A DNA stretch of 52,652 nucleotides, from positions 1-52,652 of the forward strand of contig MTOH01000003.1 of NCBI GenBank assembly GCA_002011615.1. Direction: 5' to 3'. The notes below the pieces were generated by a model that worked only from the letters and a program-made list of their open reading frames with translations, had not been told where the DNA came from and searched no databases. Numbering within the stretch: the first letter of the stretch is position 1; each line of letters begins with the position of its first letter. The DNA comes from Candidatus Hydrothermus pacificus. GTDB taxonomy: Bacteria; Hydrothermota; Hydrothermia; Hydrothermales; Hydrothermaceae. Shown here piece by piece: positions 1 to 6,926 of the stretch. Made by a program: the position numbers and the translations under genes.

Positions 1-2
1 CT

Positions 3-302
3 CTATTTTTTAACAGCTTCTTTTATAGCTTCTTCAAGCATCCACCAGCCTTTTTCAGCAAGTCTTGAAGCATCACCAAGAGTTATAAAAGCTTCATCAG
101 GGTCGTGAAAGCCATCGCTGTTCTCTGCTGTCCACCACTCCCATAAAAGATGAGCTTTTGAATGTAAAACCCTTGCAGAATCAATTATCTCCTTTTTCAC
201 TCCCATTTTTTCAGCAAGAGAAATTGCATTTACAAGCCTTGAAAGATGAAATTCTGCATCCCGCATTTTCCCTTTTATATACTCCTGAACACCCTTTATC
301 AC
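3..302 (-). pseudogene. C-terminal fragment of a cytochrome c nitrite reductase (c552/NrfA-like)
   Basis: The 99 residues read as the C-terminal helical domain of the ammonia-forming cytochrome c552 family: a Trp-rich stretch, then AENSDGFHDPDEA (about residues 59-71) and a closing helix. No CxxCH haem site is present, so the catalytic and haem domains of a normal NrfA (about 450-500 residues) are missing. The frame opens directly after the TGA at 318-320 that also ends the neighbouring glycoside hydrolase. The only early start is a GTG at 302 with no Shine-Dalgarno site. I read it as a remnant left by a rearrangement rather than a functional gene. The family call rests on motif memory, so another multihaem cytochrome with the same tail is possible. 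Confidence 0.6.
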
Positions 303-317
303 ATATATGTCCTTATG

Positions 318-334
318 TCAGGGTCTGACCCTGA
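318..334. repeat. Perfect 8+1+8 palindrome at a gene junction, followed by a 10-bp direct repeat
   Basis: TCAGGGTC-t-GACCCTGA is a perfect inverted repeat. It overlaps a tandem duplication of CCCTGAAAAG at 329-348. The TGA stop of the glycoside hydrolase lies inside the left arm. Short GGGTCNGACCC palindromes of this kind often accompany REP/RAYT-type elements in bacterial genomes (general knowledge). No transposase is present beside it here. It marks the join between two truncated genes. Confidence 0.6.
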
Positions 335-1760
335 AAAGCCCTGAAAAGCCCCTATGAACCTCTAAACTTACAGATTGTCCAGGTATAGGAGGCTCAGTTG
401 CACGAATACCTGCTTCTGTAATCCATAATTCCCTGTCCTCCCAACCATACCTGGACATTAAGTTTCTGAAGAAATCAACGGTTTCTTTGAAATAACTATC
501 TGAAAAATCGCGAACACCATTGTAAGGATGTATTGAAACAATATCACCATATTGTGAGCCACCTATCTCAAAGTATTCTTTTAAAAACTCATAAGGAGCA
601 TCATTGTAAATGCATTGCTCATTGTTCTCATAGGTTATACCACCTTCTAATGAACCCACCAAAATCTTTGCTAAAGGGTCATAACTTTTAATTACACTGT
701 CTGCAATCTCACACATCCTCTTGTAAAGCATTACCCTGCCTGTCTCAAAATCCTCCTCATGTGAATTCGCAGGAGGACATGGAAACCAGGTAGGATATGT
801 ATTCTTCCTCGGCAGATGAAAATAACCTATCCATTCAGGCTCGTTCCATATCTCCCAGTATTTAACCTTGCCTCTATAAATTTTTATAAGCGTATCTATA
901 AAAACAGAAAAATAGTTTTCTGGATTTGAAATCTCTTCAAAAAGATTTTTTGGTGGAAAAAATTTGTAATGAAATTCTTCATCACCCGGATTATACACTC
1001 TGTATCCACAATAATCAGCACATTCAATATATTGGGTTGAATCCTGCCAAAATGGCATCGGGGCACTGCTTGCCCAATACGGAGAATAAAATATACATGC
1101 AAGCTCCTCTGCACAAAGAGTATCAAGAACATAATAAAGAATTGTATCTGAAAATGAAAAGTTAAAAGAGTCGATTATAGGATTTAATAAATCCCATTGC
1201 CAGTAATCCCTGCTCATAGGAATATCAGCCCTTTTTGCAAGCTCTATTAAATCAGGATATCTCTCTGGATGAAAACCCCATGTGAAATACATACCTATAC
1301 CAAAATAATCTTCCCTCACCCAGTTTATACCTTCGATCTTCATAACCAAATCTATCCCATCAAGTGGTTGTGGAAGAGCGGGATAAATTAAATTACCATA
1401 AGGATATGAATCAGTGGAGTCTAAATAGCCGTAAAAACTTGCATTACTTATAATTTCTATATAATACCCATGCCCTCTTTCCACAGAAACAGGAGGTGAA
1501 AATACTGCCTTTACAAGATTTTTACCCGCAGGTAAAGGTAAAATTTCTTCCGCAATTATACTCTGATTCTCATCAAGAACCCTTATTTTTATAAAATCAC
1601 TATTCTGGGGAATATGAAAAACAGGCAAAGAAACAGAATAAATAGAATCAGCATTAGGAATAAAGGATTGCAGGAATCTGTTCGAAATTGTAGAATCAGA
1701 AACAAAAATTACATTATAAACTGGTGTATAAAAAATCACAGAACTTAAAAGAAAATTCAT
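318..1760 (-). CDS. Secreted clan GH-A glycoside hydrolase (GH39-like), C-terminus cut off
   Basis: Predicted extracellular retaining glycosidase. Residues 1-145 look like a beta-rich N-terminal region. A TIM-barrel-like domain follows from about 150. The acid/base motif WEIWNEPEW places the catalytic Glu at 307, and LWITEAG places the nucleophile at Glu449, both typical of clan GH-A and closest in feel to GH39. The substrate cannot be read from sequence. The N-terminus is hydrophobic but not a clean signal peptide. The last residues (GFSGLFRVRP) run into the palindrome at 318-334 and stop inside it. Other secreted proteins in this window end in a sorting domain, which is absent here, so the natural protein was probably longer. 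A GAGGGGAAATG context gives a good Shine-Dalgarno site for the start. Confidence 0.7.
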   Translation of the reverse strand: MNFLLSSVIFYTPVYNVIFVSDSTISNRFLQSFIPNADSIYSVSLPVFHIPQNSDFIKIRVLDENQSIIAEEILPLPAGKNLVKAVFSPPVSVERGHGYYIEIISNASFYGYLDSTDSYPYGNLIYPALPQPLDGIDLVMKIEGINWVREDYFGIGMYFTWGFHPERYPDLIELAKRADIPMSRDYWQWDLLNPIIDSFNFSFSDTILYYVLDTLCAEELACIFYSPYWASSAPMPFWQDSTQYIECADYCGYRVYNPGDEEFHYKFFPPKNLFEEISNPENYFSVFIDTLIKIYRGKVKYWEIWNEPEWIGYFHLPRKNTYPTWFPCPPANSHEEDFETGRVMLYKRMCEIADSVIKSYDPLAKILVGSLEGGITYENNEQCIYNDAPYEFLKEYFEIGGSQYGDIVSIHPYNGVRDFSDSYFKETVDFFRNLMSRYGWEDRELWITEAGIRATEPPIPGQSVSLEVHRGFSGLFRVRP

Positions 1761-1768
1761 TTCCCCTC

Positions 1769-3004
1769 CTATTTTACAATATTTATCTTTCTCCTTATCT
1801 TCTTGTTTTCTGTATCAAGGATTAGAAAATAAGTCCCGGGTTTTTTAGCTTCCCAGAATAGTTTTCCTTTAGAAAGAATACCCTTTTTTAAAATCTTTAA
1901 AATCCTACCTGATTTATCTGTTATATAAATTTTTCCGTATACCTCATATGGAAATCCATATAAAATCTCCATACCATCTTTACTTTTTTTAAAATCAAAA
2001 TAACCTCCTTCACTCCCTGACTCCTTAATACCTACATACTCAAATTTGTAAATTCTCCAGGGATAAATAACCGCTCGCGGTCCTTCATAAATATACAAGG
2101 AAGAATCTACAAATAAATCTTGACTATAACCCATAGATGCGTACTGCGCAATTTTAACCGGGCTTGAAGGGTCAGGATTTAAATTCCATGCAGCAGGACC
2201 ACCTGTAAATAACAATGTATCCTTTATCACAACATCATAACTATACCTCGGGGTATCAACTATTAAAGTCTCGCTTTTTAAATTGGAAGGCTCAGAAATG
2301 TCAACTATCCAGAAACCACGCGCAACAGCTACATAAAGATAAGGATAAAAAACGTCCATACCATATGCGGTTAACCATCCCTGACCAGGAATATAAGGAG
2401 TATATAATGTATCTAAAAGCACAGGATTTGAAGGATTACTCACATCAATGGAGTGTATCTGGTCGCCAGCACTTGTAAAAACAACATTGTTATATACACT
2501 CAAAAAATGATAATTAGGATTAAAAGAAGTATAATGGGAGATTACACTCGGAGAAGAAGGGTCTTTTATATCTATTATGTATAACCCATTATCACCAGTG
2601 GTGGCATAACATATTGTATCAATAACTTTCAAATACTCTAAAGCATACGGATTTATAGAACTTACAATTTGAGGATTTAATGGATCCTTTATATTTATTA
2701 CCCACAAACCCTGCTTTGAACCTAAATACGCAAGTGTGTCCTTAATCTCTATACCAAAACACATAGTTGGAAGATAAAGATGATTTATTTCCTGGGGATT
2801 AGCTCTGTCTGTTAAATCAACAAAAAGTATACCCTGTGAACTATCTGACCCAACCGCAGGATATAACGAAAGATATCCAATATCTCCCTTAACATAGGCA
2901 TCGTATATTCCCTTGTCTACAGGATCAAACTCACCCACATAGATTATTGTATCACCTGCATATAAACACACCACCATCCCTATAACCCATATTAATTTTT
3001 TCAT
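1769..3004 (-). CDS. Secreted LVIVD-repeat beta-propeller protein with C-terminal sorting-like domain
   Basis: An N-terminal signal peptide (residues 1-16, MKKLIWVIGMVVCLYA) is followed by at least five LVIVD-type repeats, for example GLWVINIKDPLNP, GLYIIDIKDPSSP and GFWIVDISEPSNL, between about residues 60 and 270. These build a propeller of unknown binding role at the cell surface. The last 75 residues (FDFKKSKDG to KINIVK) form a small beta-sandwich ending in a Lys-rich strand, the pattern of type IX-like sorting domains. The gene has its own promoter (3037-3065) and a strong GGAGGTGGGTT ribosome binding site, and is probably monocistronic. No catalytic motif is seen. Confidence 0.75.
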   Translation of the reverse strand: MKKLIWVIGMVVCLYAGDTIIYVGEFDPVDKGIYDAYVKGDIGYLSLYPAVGSDSSQGILFVDLTDRANPQEINHLYLPTMCFGIEIKDTLAYLGSKQGLWVINIKDPLNPQIVSSINPYALEYLKVIDTICYATTGDNGLYIIDIKDPSSPSVISHYTSFNPNYHFLSVYNNVVFTSAGDQIHSIDVSNPSNPVLLDTLYTPYIPGQGWLTAYGMDVFYPYLYVAVARGFWIVDISEPSNLKSETLIVDTPRYSYDVVIKDTLLFTGGPAAWNLNPDPSSPVKIAQYASMGYSQDLFVDSSLYIYEGPRAVIYPWRIYKFEYVGIKESGSEGGYFDFKKSKDGMEILYGFPYEVYGKIYITDKSGRILKILKKGILSKGKLFWEAKKPGTYFLILDTENKKIRRKINIVK

Positions 3005-3036
3005 AACCCACCTCCAGTTTTAAAAATCATATTTTC

Positions 3037-3065
3037 ATTATATATAAAAAATTTTTATCTGTCAA
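3037..3065 (-). promoter_or_regulatory. Sigma70-type promoter of the LVIVD-repeat gene
   Basis: On the minus strand TTGACA (3065-3060), 17 bases, then TATAAT (3042-3037), both perfect consensus boxes. The ATG follows 32 bases downstream, so the mRNA has a leader of about 25-30 bases with a GGAGG site. This is the ordinary led type, in contrast to the leaderless promoters elsewhere in the window. Confidence 0.8.
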
Positions 3066-3094
3066 GATCAATTTTTATTTGAGCCAGGAGTTCG

Positions 3095-3330
3095 TTACCA
3101 GGGGAATTTAAAGAAATATTTTAAAGGCTCTTTTTTACCTATTCCTGAATGGGGCTTTTTGGTGTTATACCAGAGCATATATTTATCAAGTTTTCAAAAT
3201 TACCCGCGAATTCACTTCCATCTTTATAAAATCTTTTGCACTTAACTCTCTTAAAGGGTAGATGCAGACAAAGGATTAACCTTTATTTCGTTAAATCCAA
3301 AATATTTTTAAAACTTTCACTTTTTTCCAA
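3095..3330 (-). pseudogene. Decayed DDE integrase-core transposase (IS481/IS3-like) remnant
   Basis: This noncoding stretch translates, with frameshifts and stops, into pieces of an rve-type transposase. One frame gives LPFKRVKC and then DGSEFAGNFE, matching the usual PFKI...TDNGSEF segment around the second catalytic Asp. After a shift another frame gives LDKYMLWYNTKKPHSGIG and KEPLKYF, the classic C-terminus of these enzymes. The roughly 80 residues that normally lie between the two blocks are missing, so there is an internal deletion as well as frame loss. It cannot be active. Terminal repeats are not clear; a GGACGGTCC palindrome at 3371-3379 might be one edge. Confidence 0.75.
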
Positions 3331-3397
3331 AAAGTATTTACGTAAAATAGGTGATATGGGCAAAAAATCAGGACGGTCCCGAAATCTTAATTTTACC

Positions 3398-3859
3398 CTA
3401 TTTCTTTGGTCTCCAGTAAAGGATATCGTTTATGTTTCCCTCGGGCTTTTCTTTAAAAACAGGTTCAACAACAAGTCCAAAGTTTACATCTTCTATGTTT
3501 ACTTCTTTTAATCTGTGGATTAAACCGCCCTCAATATTGTCCCATTTTAAAAATACCACTATTTCAGGCTCTTTTAAAAGGTTATCTTCAAGGTCTTTAA
3601 ATAAAAAGGTGAAGGAGTAAACCCTTGGGAGTTCCTTTATCTCAACAAACTCCTTTATTTCCACGAAGCAATCCTCACAGTAAATTCTGGGCGGTATAAA
3701 GAGTCTTTCACATTCAGGACATTTTCCTGCAACAAACTTTTTTTCCATGAGCTTTCTGAAAAACATTTCACCTGCAATTCCATAGGTATATCTGTGCCAG
3801 CCTGTTTTTTCACCTTTCCAGACTCTTATTTTGTCAAATTTTTCTATTTTTTCAAACAT
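3398..3859 (-). CDS. DUF35 OB-fold protein with zinc ribbon, partner of thiolase-like protein
   Basis: 153 residues: an N-terminal helix, a zinc ribbon with Cys47, Cys50, Cys61 and Cys64 (CPEC and CEDC), then an OB-fold domain. DUF35 proteins bind CoA thioesters and form obligate complexes with thiolase-superfamily enzymes, as in the archaeal thiolase/HMG-CoA synthase complex and the Ltp2-ChsH2 steroid side-chain aldolase. This is the last gene of a four-gene operon, three bases after the second DUF35 gene, with two thiolase-like genes upstream. It most likely pairs with one of them to gate or deliver an acyl-CoA. The substrate is unknown. Confidence 0.85.
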   Translation of the reverse strand: MFEKIEKFDKIRVWKGEKTGWHRYTYGIAGEMFFRKLMEKKFVAGKCPECERLFIPPRIYCEDCFVEIKEFVEIKELPRVYSFTFLFKDLEDNLLKEPEIVVFLKWDNIEGGLIHRLKEVNIEDVNFGLVVEPVFKEKPEGNINDILYWRPKK

Positions 3860-3862
3860 TTT

Positions 3863-4393
3863 CTATTCCTCCTTTACAGGAACAAAATATTTTATATCAG
3901 TTATCGCTCCTTCTCTTTCATTGGATGGTTTCCACACTGCCTTAACTTTTGTTCCTATTTTTATCATTGACAGGACCTCTTCAAGATTTTCCCATTCTAT
4001 TTTTTCAGGATGAGCAACAAGGTGTAAAATTCCCATTCCTTCTGAAGCACCTTCTATTTCAATAACTGCCGGAACATTGGGTTTTTCTCTTCTTGAAGCA
4101 TCAGTATTAACATAAGATACAGAAAAGGTGTTTATCCTGCCCTCATCTTTTAAAAGAACCCATTTATCGGTTGGTTTAAAACACAGTTCACAGAACATTC
4201 TTGGTGGAATCACAACCCTTCCGCATTCAGGACAACTTCTTCCATAAAGTTTTCCTTCTTTTAAACCTTCAAAGAACTTTGAGAGTGCAACTCCACAATC
4301 CCACGCATAATGAGCTTTAACATGCCAGTCAGTATAAAGTATATTCTTCTCCTTAAAATCTCTATCTTTCAAAGATTTTCCTTTAAATTCCAT
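3863..4393 (-). CDS. Second DUF35 OB-fold protein with zinc ribbon
   Basis: 176 residues with the same build as its neighbour: helical N-terminus, zinc ribbon at Cys54, Cys57, Cys68 and Cys71 (CPECGRVVIPPRMFCELC), then a C-terminal OB-fold (about 75-176). It lies nine bases after the larger thiolase-like gene. Two divergent DUF35 copies with two divergent thiolase-like proteins suggest two heteromeric pairs or one mixed complex. The two DUF35 proteins are only distantly alike outside the ribbon, so this is not a recent duplication. Confidence 0.85.
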   Translation of the reverse strand: MEFKGKSLKDRDFKEKNILYTDWHVKAHYAWDCGVALSKFFEGLKEGKLYGRSCPECGRVVIPPRMFCELCFKPTDKWVLLKDEGRINTFSVSYVNTDASRREKPNVPAVIEIEGASEGMGILHLVAHPEKIEWENLEEVLSMIKIGTKVKAVWKPSNEREGAITDIKYFVPVKEE

Positions 4394-4402
4394 TTTACCC
4401 TC

Positions 4403-5581
4403 CTATTTTCCCAGTATTACAACAGTTCCAACCTGCATCAGGTCTCCCCATGCCTGTGCAAGCCCTCTTTTAACTTCCCTTTTAGCCTGTCTTTTTCCAG
4501 CGGTTCCCTTAACCTGCCAGAATATTTCAGCAACTTTCATTAAACCTGCAGCAGCAATTGGATTACCAACACCCAGAAGTCCGCCTGAAGGAGAGGACGG
4601 AATACCTGTCTCAGTATCTCTGTCCCAGAAACCTTTTTCAAGGAGCTTTGGTGCCTCTCCTTTATCAGCAAGCAAAAGTCCTTCAAGATGGTGGAGTTCT
4701 TTATAGGCAAAGGGGTCATAGGGTTCAACAACATGAATTTCTTTTCTCGGGTCTTTTATACCAGCCATATCATAAGCCATCCTTGCTGCGTATTCCACAT
4801 ACTTGGGATAGTAAAGGTCTCTGTTTGTCCAGTAGGATGTGTCAAGACACCAGCCTACACCTTCAATCCATATTGGTTTATCAGTAACCTTTTTTGCAAA
4901 ATCTTCTGATGCAAGAACAAGAGCACCCGCACCGTCGCTTACAGTTGAAACCATAAGTCTTGTAACAGGCCAGCACATTATTTCAGAATTAACTATTTCT
5001 TCAACTGTATAGTCACCTGCTATTCCTGCCTGTGTACAGGGATGGTCGAGCCCATTCTTTTTATTCTTCTTTGCAACAAGTGCAATTGTTTCAAGCGGAA
5101 CTTTGTGAACACTCATGTACCTGTTCATTTCAAGGGAAAATATCCAGAGAAGGTTGACACCGAGGGGTCTTTCAGTAAACTGGTCATATATTGCATTGAA
5201 AGTTCCCTGAGGATGGGGCATTGAAGAAGACATTTTTTCCTCAGCTACAACCAGACAGGTTCTGAAGTGCCCTGACGCAATATGATACCATCCGTTAATT
5301 ATTCCGAAAACTCCTGAGCCTCCTCCAACAAAACTTCTCATATAGGGTTTTTTAGAACCTCCTGCTCCATCCGCAAGATATTCACCATTCATATGAACTC
5401 CATCAAAGGCATCAGGTGCAGTAACAAGAACAACGGCATCAATATCATCTATTGTAAGACCCGCTTCATCTAAAGCCATCTTTGCTGCTTCAAAGGCAAG
5501 TTCTTTTGGGGTTTCTTGGGCTCTTCTCATAAACTTTGTCAAGCCTGCCCCTAAAACAGCCACTTTTTGTGGAAAATGCAT
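4403..5581 (-). CDS. Thiolase-superfamily protein lacking the thiolase catalytic residues
   Basis: Thiolase/SCP2-type fold of 392 residues, counted from the ATG at 5581, which has GGAGGG just upstream. The frame stays open to 5650, but that longer start would overlap the upstream gene and has no ribosome site. Against ordinary members the nucleophilic Cys of ACASGG is Gly87 (FVGGGSG), the His of HDAF is Tyr (EPYDPF), and the GHP His is Asn (GVGNPIAAAG). It therefore cannot do normal Claisen/thiolytic chemistry. The closest known precedent is the Cys-less thiolase-fold aldolase Ltp2, which works with a DUF35 partner. Encoded between the second thiolase-like gene and two DUF35 genes. Function inferred: an acyl-CoA aldolase-like or scaffold subunit. 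Confidence 0.8.
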   Translation of the reverse strand: MHFPQKVAVLGAGLTKFMRRAQETPKELAFEAAKMALDEAGLTIDDIDAVVLVTAPDAFDGVHMNGEYLADGAGGSKKPYMRSFVGGGSGVFGIINGWYHIASGHFRTCLVVAEEKMSSSMPHPQGTFNAIYDQFTERPLGVNLLWIFSLEMNRYMSVHKVPLETIALVAKKNKKNGLDHPCTQAGIAGDYTVEEIVNSEIMCWPVTRLMVSTVSDGAGALVLASEDFAKKVTDKPIWIEGVGWCLDTSYWTNRDLYYPKYVEYAARMAYDMAGIKDPRKEIHVVEPYDPFAYKELHHLEGLLLADKGEAPKLLEKGFWDRDTETGIPSSPSGGLLGVGNPIAAAGLMKVAEIFWQVKGTAGKRQAKREVKRGLAQAWGDLMQVGTVVILGK

Positions 5582-5592
5582 TTTACCCTCCT

Positions 5593-6747
5593 TTATTCTC
5601 TGTTTGATAAAATTACCACTCCACCGGACGCGGTGGGTATTCCTCTCCATGAAGCAATAAGAGCGGTTTCAACATCAGGAATCTGTCTTTCGGCTGCAAA
5701 ACCTCTTAACTGCAGAACAGCTTCGTATACTCCTCTTAAAGAACTTGAATCATACATATAACCACATCCTATGTTCCCACCAGAAGGATTTACAGGAAAC
5801 TCACCATCAATGTCAAAATATCCTTCTTCAAGCATCTCTCCACTTTCACCGGGTCTTGCAATTCCGAGAAATTCTATATGCTGGAGTTCTTTATAGGAGA
5901 ATGTATCATCAATTTCTGCAAAATCAATTTCCCTGATGGGATTTCTTATTCCTGCCTCTCTGTAAGCCATATTTGCAGCACCTGTTAAGTAAAGAGAGGA
6001 CACAAGGTCTCGCATCTCTATATTGGGTGTATCCTGGAGCCAGCCAACTCCCTCAACATATACAGGATATGGAGATAACCTCTTTGCAACACTTTCTTTT
6101 GCAAGAACTATTACAAATGCACCATCAGCTTTTCTGGCAATATCAAGCTCTTTTAAGGGAAAGGAAACAGGGTTTGAGGAAAGAACATCCTCAATTGAAA
6201 TTTCTGCAGGATAGGCTGCAATGGGATTCTTTATCGCGGTTGCTCTATTTTTGGCTACAACCAGTCCACAATGATATTCAGTGTTTCCTGTTTCAACAAG
6301 AAATCTCTGCATCTCCAGTCCTGCGAGGAATACAGGATTAAACCCCAGCGGTCTCACTGTTACAGGGTCAAGGGCAAAGGCATCTATATGAGAAGGATAC
6401 AGAATATTTGAAGCCTTTGAATGACCTTCAAGAACAGCTATGTTAAAGAGTCCTGTTTTTATCTGCATTACACATGAAGCAAGAGCTGTTAATCCATCCT
6501 GAGTTATTGTATGAACAGGTTTTAATACCGCACCAAGCTGGTCAGGAACATACTCGTCAAATATTGCTGTTCCTTCGTGATAATCTTCTGAGATAGCGAC
6601 AAAAGTGTCAACATCACGTGGCTCAATACCCGCATCCTCATAGGCACGAACCGCCGCCTCGTAAATCATTTCTCTGAAAGAAACATCAGAGGATACGGGT
6701 CTGAGCTGTGTATAACCCACACCTATTATTGCAACCCTTTCATTCAT
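5593..6747 (-). CDS. Second thiolase-like protein lacking the thiolase catalytic residues
   Basis: 384 residues, thiolase/SCP2-like fold (N-terminal VAIIGVGYTQ; DTFSYKELQHIE near 285; SGGNIGCGY near 330). Simple alignment puts Thr82 where the nucleophilic Cys should be (TITQDGLTAL), Asp in place of the HDAF His (EIDDTF), and Tyr in place of the GHP His. All three catalytic positions differ from active thiolases, and differ from its operon neighbour too. First gene of the four-gene operon, with a strong AAGGAGG site. A 19-bp palindrome sits just upstream of that site. Probably a heteromeric partner of the downstream thiolase-like and DUF35 proteins. Confidence 0.8.
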   Translation of the reverse strand: MNERVAIIGVGYTQLRPVSSDVSFREMIYEAAVRAYEDAGIEPRDVDTFVAISEDYHEGTAIFDEYVPDQLGAVLKPVHTITQDGLTALASCVMQIKTGLFNIAVLEGHSKASNILYPSHIDAFALDPVTVRPLGFNPVFLAGLEMQRFLVETGNTEYHCGLVVAKNRATAIKNPIAAYPAEISIEDVLSSNPVSFPLKELDIARKADGAFVIVLAKESVAKRLSPYPVYVEGVGWLQDTPNIEMRDLVSSLYLTGAANMAYREAGIRNPIREIDFAEIDDTFSYKELQHIEFLGIARPGESGEMLEEGYFDIDGEFPVNPSGGNIGCGYMYDSSSLRGVYEAVLQLRGFAAERQIPDVETALIASWRGIPTASGGVVILSNRE

Positions 6748-6760
6748 AAAAACCTCCTTG

Positions 6761-6779
6761 GTTTCAATTTCATTGAAAC
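6761..6779. promoter_or_regulatory. 19-bp palindrome upstream of the thiolase-like operon (candidate operator)
   Basis: GTTTCAAT-ttc-ATTGAAAC is a perfect 8-bp inverted repeat with a 3-base centre, directly upstream of the Shine-Dalgarno site (6753-6759) of the first thiolase-like gene. Symmetry of this size fits a dimeric repressor such as the TetR or GntR regulators that often control acyl-CoA catabolism. In the mRNA it could also fold as a tight hairpin next to the ribosome site. No cognate regulator gene is adjacent. Confidence 0.5.
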
Positions 6780-6790
6780 ACTTATGGCAT

Positions 6791-6853
6791 ATGGCTTATG
6801 GCTTATAGCGTATGGCACATGGCTCATAGCGTATGGCTTATGGTGTATAACTT
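6791..6853. repeat. Three imperfect 21-bp tandem repeats
   Basis: Units at 6791-6811, 6812-6832 and 6833-6853 follow the pattern ATGGCnnATGGCnnATAGCGT, the third being more diverged. Related half-units (CTTATGGC, ATGGTTA) extend the array to about 6780-6870. Each unit contains two similar boxes about 10-11 bases apart, so boxes recur once per helical turn. The array lies upstream of the thiolase-like operon and next to its palindrome, downstream of the acyl-CoA dehydrogenase gene. Confidence 0.7.
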
Positions 6854-6926
6854 ATGGTTAATGGTTAAAAAACAAACTCCCTTACCATATATGCATGACC
6901 TTTTAGCTTTCATTTTTCACATAGAG

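Noticed and set aside
3236-3511. Plus-strand 91-residue frame over the transposase remnant
   Set aside because: It overlaps the DUF35 gene antisense; the minus strand carries the recognisable transposase pieces.
5582-5650. Longer N-terminus of the first thiolase-like protein
   Set aside because: The ATG at 5581 has GGAGGG at the right spacing and begins the conserved fold; the extension overlaps the upstream gene antisense to nothing useful.
6780-6870. Possible CRISPR array
   Set aside because: Repeats are 21 bp, contiguous and imperfect, with no spacers and no cas genes near.
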